From the NCBI RefSeq assembly GCF_001039355.2, contig NW_019773847.1, positions 929,204-977,514 on the forward strand: DNA of 48,311 bases, written 5' to 3'. The notes beneath the pieces are model-generated. The model had not been told where the DNA came from. It saw only the letters and a list, made by a program, of their open reading frames with translations, and did not search any database. This document shows, piece after piece, positions 46,753 to 48,311 of this stretch. A program made the translations under genes and the position numbers. Numbering within the stretch: the stretch's first letter is position 1; each line of letters opens with the position of its first letter. Origin of the DNA: Lingula anatina (taxonomy: Eukaryota > Brachiopoda > Lingulata > Lingulida > Lingulidae).

Positions 46753-47740
46753 TTAATCTGAAATGACACTTTTCACACTTAACCCAGACCAAAAAGTGGA
46801 TTCCAATTTACCAAAATGTGACTGTGAGAATGCAAGGTCATAGATGTCAAACAATTTCTGTTGAGTTGGCAAAGGAGTTTGACTTGATGGCACAGGGATG
46901 CTCAGAATGTTAGCTCAGACTATGGGCTGTGGGAGTAAATCCTGTGTTAACATCGTGCTGTACAAACTCTATTGATGGATTCAAAGCAAAACAAAGAATA
47001 GGTTCTTCAGCTGAACCTGTTACGAAGATCAGAATATGGCTCAGTTCTAATTTTTCATCTCTACATCACCTTCTACCACTGGCTACTTCTCTTACAAATC
47101 TAACAAATTGTTGATAAACATCTTATTCGTGTTTCAGAGCACTGCTGCCTTCCTCACTGAATTTTGGTTTTAGCAATTGCAGTAACTTTGGCACTGTAAG
47201 GGGGTGTTGATTGTTAGGCCTCAGGAGGTATTGGAGCATAGGCAGCTTTTGTAGAGCTGACAGCATACCAAGCTTTTCTAAGCCAGCTTTTATTTCTGTA
47301 ATACACTGATTGCTGCTTGGGATTGGTGTCAGGATTTCATTCAATACCACCTTCTTGATAAATGCTAGCATTTGACCATTCAGCAGCATAGCTAGTGCTA
47401 TCATGATTCCCACATAAAATAATCTTCAGAGAGGTACTATCGCAGTCCTTGGTCAAAGTACTTTTCTTTGATTTCTCTGTTGACTAGTCTGATCCTTTCC
47501 CTACGTGGTCCCCCAAGATCCACAACATAAAACCCACATTGAATGTAAACCTGTAATTCTCTATAAACTCCAGCTCACTGAATGTTGACAAAAGAGCCCT
47601 GTCTTTGTCCACATTAATAAAGTTTGTCTCCCCTTCAGTTGATTCTTCTGTGGAAATGATGTTGAGCTTTCTTCCTTGAACAATATGTTCTTGGAAGAAA
47701 TCTTAAGACCTCCACCGGATCAACAAGGTTTTGGCCTTTG
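46753..47740 (-). pseudogene. HECT-domain E3 ubiquitin ligase pseudogene (G2E3-like)
   Basis: Reading the - strand across frame breaks gives a whole HECT domain without introns: VDPVEVLRF, QGRKLNIIS, EGETNFINVDKDRALLSTF, VDLGGPRRERIRLV, EIKEKYFDQGLR, GIMIALAMLLNGQMLAFI, CITEIKAGLEKLGMLSAL, LPMLQYLLRPNNQHPLTVPK, LLKPKFSEEGSSALKHE, a stop, FVRFVREVASGRR, LSHILIFVTGSAEEPILCFA, GFTPTAHSL, ANILSIPVPS, LFDIYDLAFSQSHFG and a stop at 46753. This order (VDxGGPRxE, FVTGSxExP, PTAxTCxNxL) defines HECT ligases. At the catalytic Cys position the sequence is AGTCTGAGCT: the frame shifts and the Cys codon reads TGA. It is therefore inactive. The lack of introns would suit a processed copy, but I see no A-tail. 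Confidence 0.75.
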
Positions 47741-47804
47741 GCTAAGTTAATTCTATTTCGTTTCTATACAAATGAGGTCATACGAGATTCCCGTTTTATG
47801 CGAG

Positions 47805-47870
47805 AGCACATGCGCACTTGCGCATATCTTCACTTCCGGTTTCTTGTCGAGCGAGCACAGCACGTGAGGC
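47805..47870 (+). promoter_or_regulatory. Candidate TATA-less promoter cluster
   Basis: Within 60 bases: CATGCGCACTTGCGCAT (NRF1-like, 47809-47825), CACTTCCGGTTT (ETS/GABP-type) and CACGTG (E-box, 47861-47866), in a locally CpG-rich patch. An ATG follows at 47901. The cluster may drive a gene or element continuing past the window end. Confidence 0.4.
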
Positions 47871-47900
47871 CAGAGAGCGGCACAAAACTCTATGAATACT

Positions 47901-48116
47901 ATGGCTGATAAGGTCGGAAATAGACCAAAAGTTACAAAATGCCGCAGGACCACAAAAATCTTCTGACAGGAAGTCAAAAGAAGTGGTGACGCATCACAAT
48001 TTCTAACACGGAATCAAACATTGACGCAGAATAACGTTAATGAGAGAAATGAAAATGGCGCATCAACGAGTACCGATAATGCCACGACTGTGGTGGAAAA
48101 ATCAGTGCAGCATTAG
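47901..48116 (+). other. Weak open frame after the promoter-like cluster
   Basis: The frame starts MADKVGNRPK, reaches one TGA after KIF (47964-47966), and then stays open for 49 more codons (QEVKRSGDASQFLTRNQ and on) to a TAG. Its position and basic start would suit the ORF1 of a mobile element or a first exon with a disabling mutation. No family was recognised. Confidence 0.25.
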
Positions 48117-48221
48117 AATAAATAACTGGCTCACTGAAGAATATGAAACGTAATATTTAGAAGCAAATGGAGGATTTTAAAAAACAAAATCAGGTATGAA
48201 TATCCTTCTCATGTTTATTAA

Positions 48222-48311
48222 GAAGAGTAAATGTCTGACGACACGTCTGTGTTTACTAGTAGTGAAGAGTAAATCTCTGACGACACGTCTGTGTTTACTA
48301 GTAGTGAAGAG
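48222..48311. repeat. 42-bp tandem repeat running off the window end
   Basis: Two units (48222-48263, 48264-48305) beginning GAAGAGTAAAT and ending TTTACTAGTAGT differ at one base; a third starts at 48306. The total number of copies is unknown. Confidence 0.95.

Noticed and set aside
46895-46935. TGA at the catalytic Cys position of the HECT relic, as in a selenocysteine codon
   Set aside because: The same copy has a frameshift at this very place, another in-frame stop after ..ALKHE and several further frame breaks. Ordinary pseudogene decay explains the TGA.
1-48311. CRISPR arrays, operons, ribosome binding sites or bacterial insertion sequences
   Set aside because: The window is clearly eukaryotic nuclear DNA. 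The regular repeats seen are microsatellites and tandem duplications without spacers.

Overview
This is animal nuclear DNA. Its genes are split by AT-rich introns with GT..AG borders, it carries microsatellites and small fold-back elements, and one end is packed with decayed retroelements. Low GC, an intact L-gulonolactone oxidase gene, an sFRP1/2/5-type Wnt modulator and the repeat types suggest a marine invertebrate, most likely a lophotrochozoan such as a mollusc. The species cannot be fixed from sequence alone.

Layout. (1) 53-9285, + strand: a complete 26-exon gene for the exosome RNA helicase MTR4 (MTREX), 1032 aa. (2) 10847-17062, + strand: a GULO gene of 12 coding exons (first exon tentative), about 445 aa, with the FAD-histidine motif and the C-terminal HWAK motif. 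One intron is of the rare GC-AG class, a dead copy of one exon lies just upstream, and three of four related fold-back elements sit in its introns. (3) 17.1-23.6 kb: no gene seen. (4) 23571-27601, - strand: a complete 3-exon secreted frizzled-related protein gene, 336 aa, convergent with GULO. (5) 27.6-37.0 kb: no gene seen, only repeats and palindromes. (6) 37.0-48.3 kb: a transposon graveyard. It holds three LTRs recognised by TATA box, AATAAA and TG..CA ends, two kinds of Ty3/gypsy integrase remnant, an unrecognised zinc-finger-like ORF just upstream of a polypurine tract and LTR, a broken intron-containing DDE transposase gene fused to a gypsy integrase, an 830-bp near-identical duplication next to a single N, a LINE 3' end, and a HECT E3-ligase pseudogene whose catalytic cysteine codon is disrupted.

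The three intact genes do not form one pathway: nuclear RNA surveillance, vitamin C synthesis and extracellular Wnt control. Exon borders were placed by hand from splice consensus, reading-frame continuity and recalled family sequences. No database search or transcript data were available.
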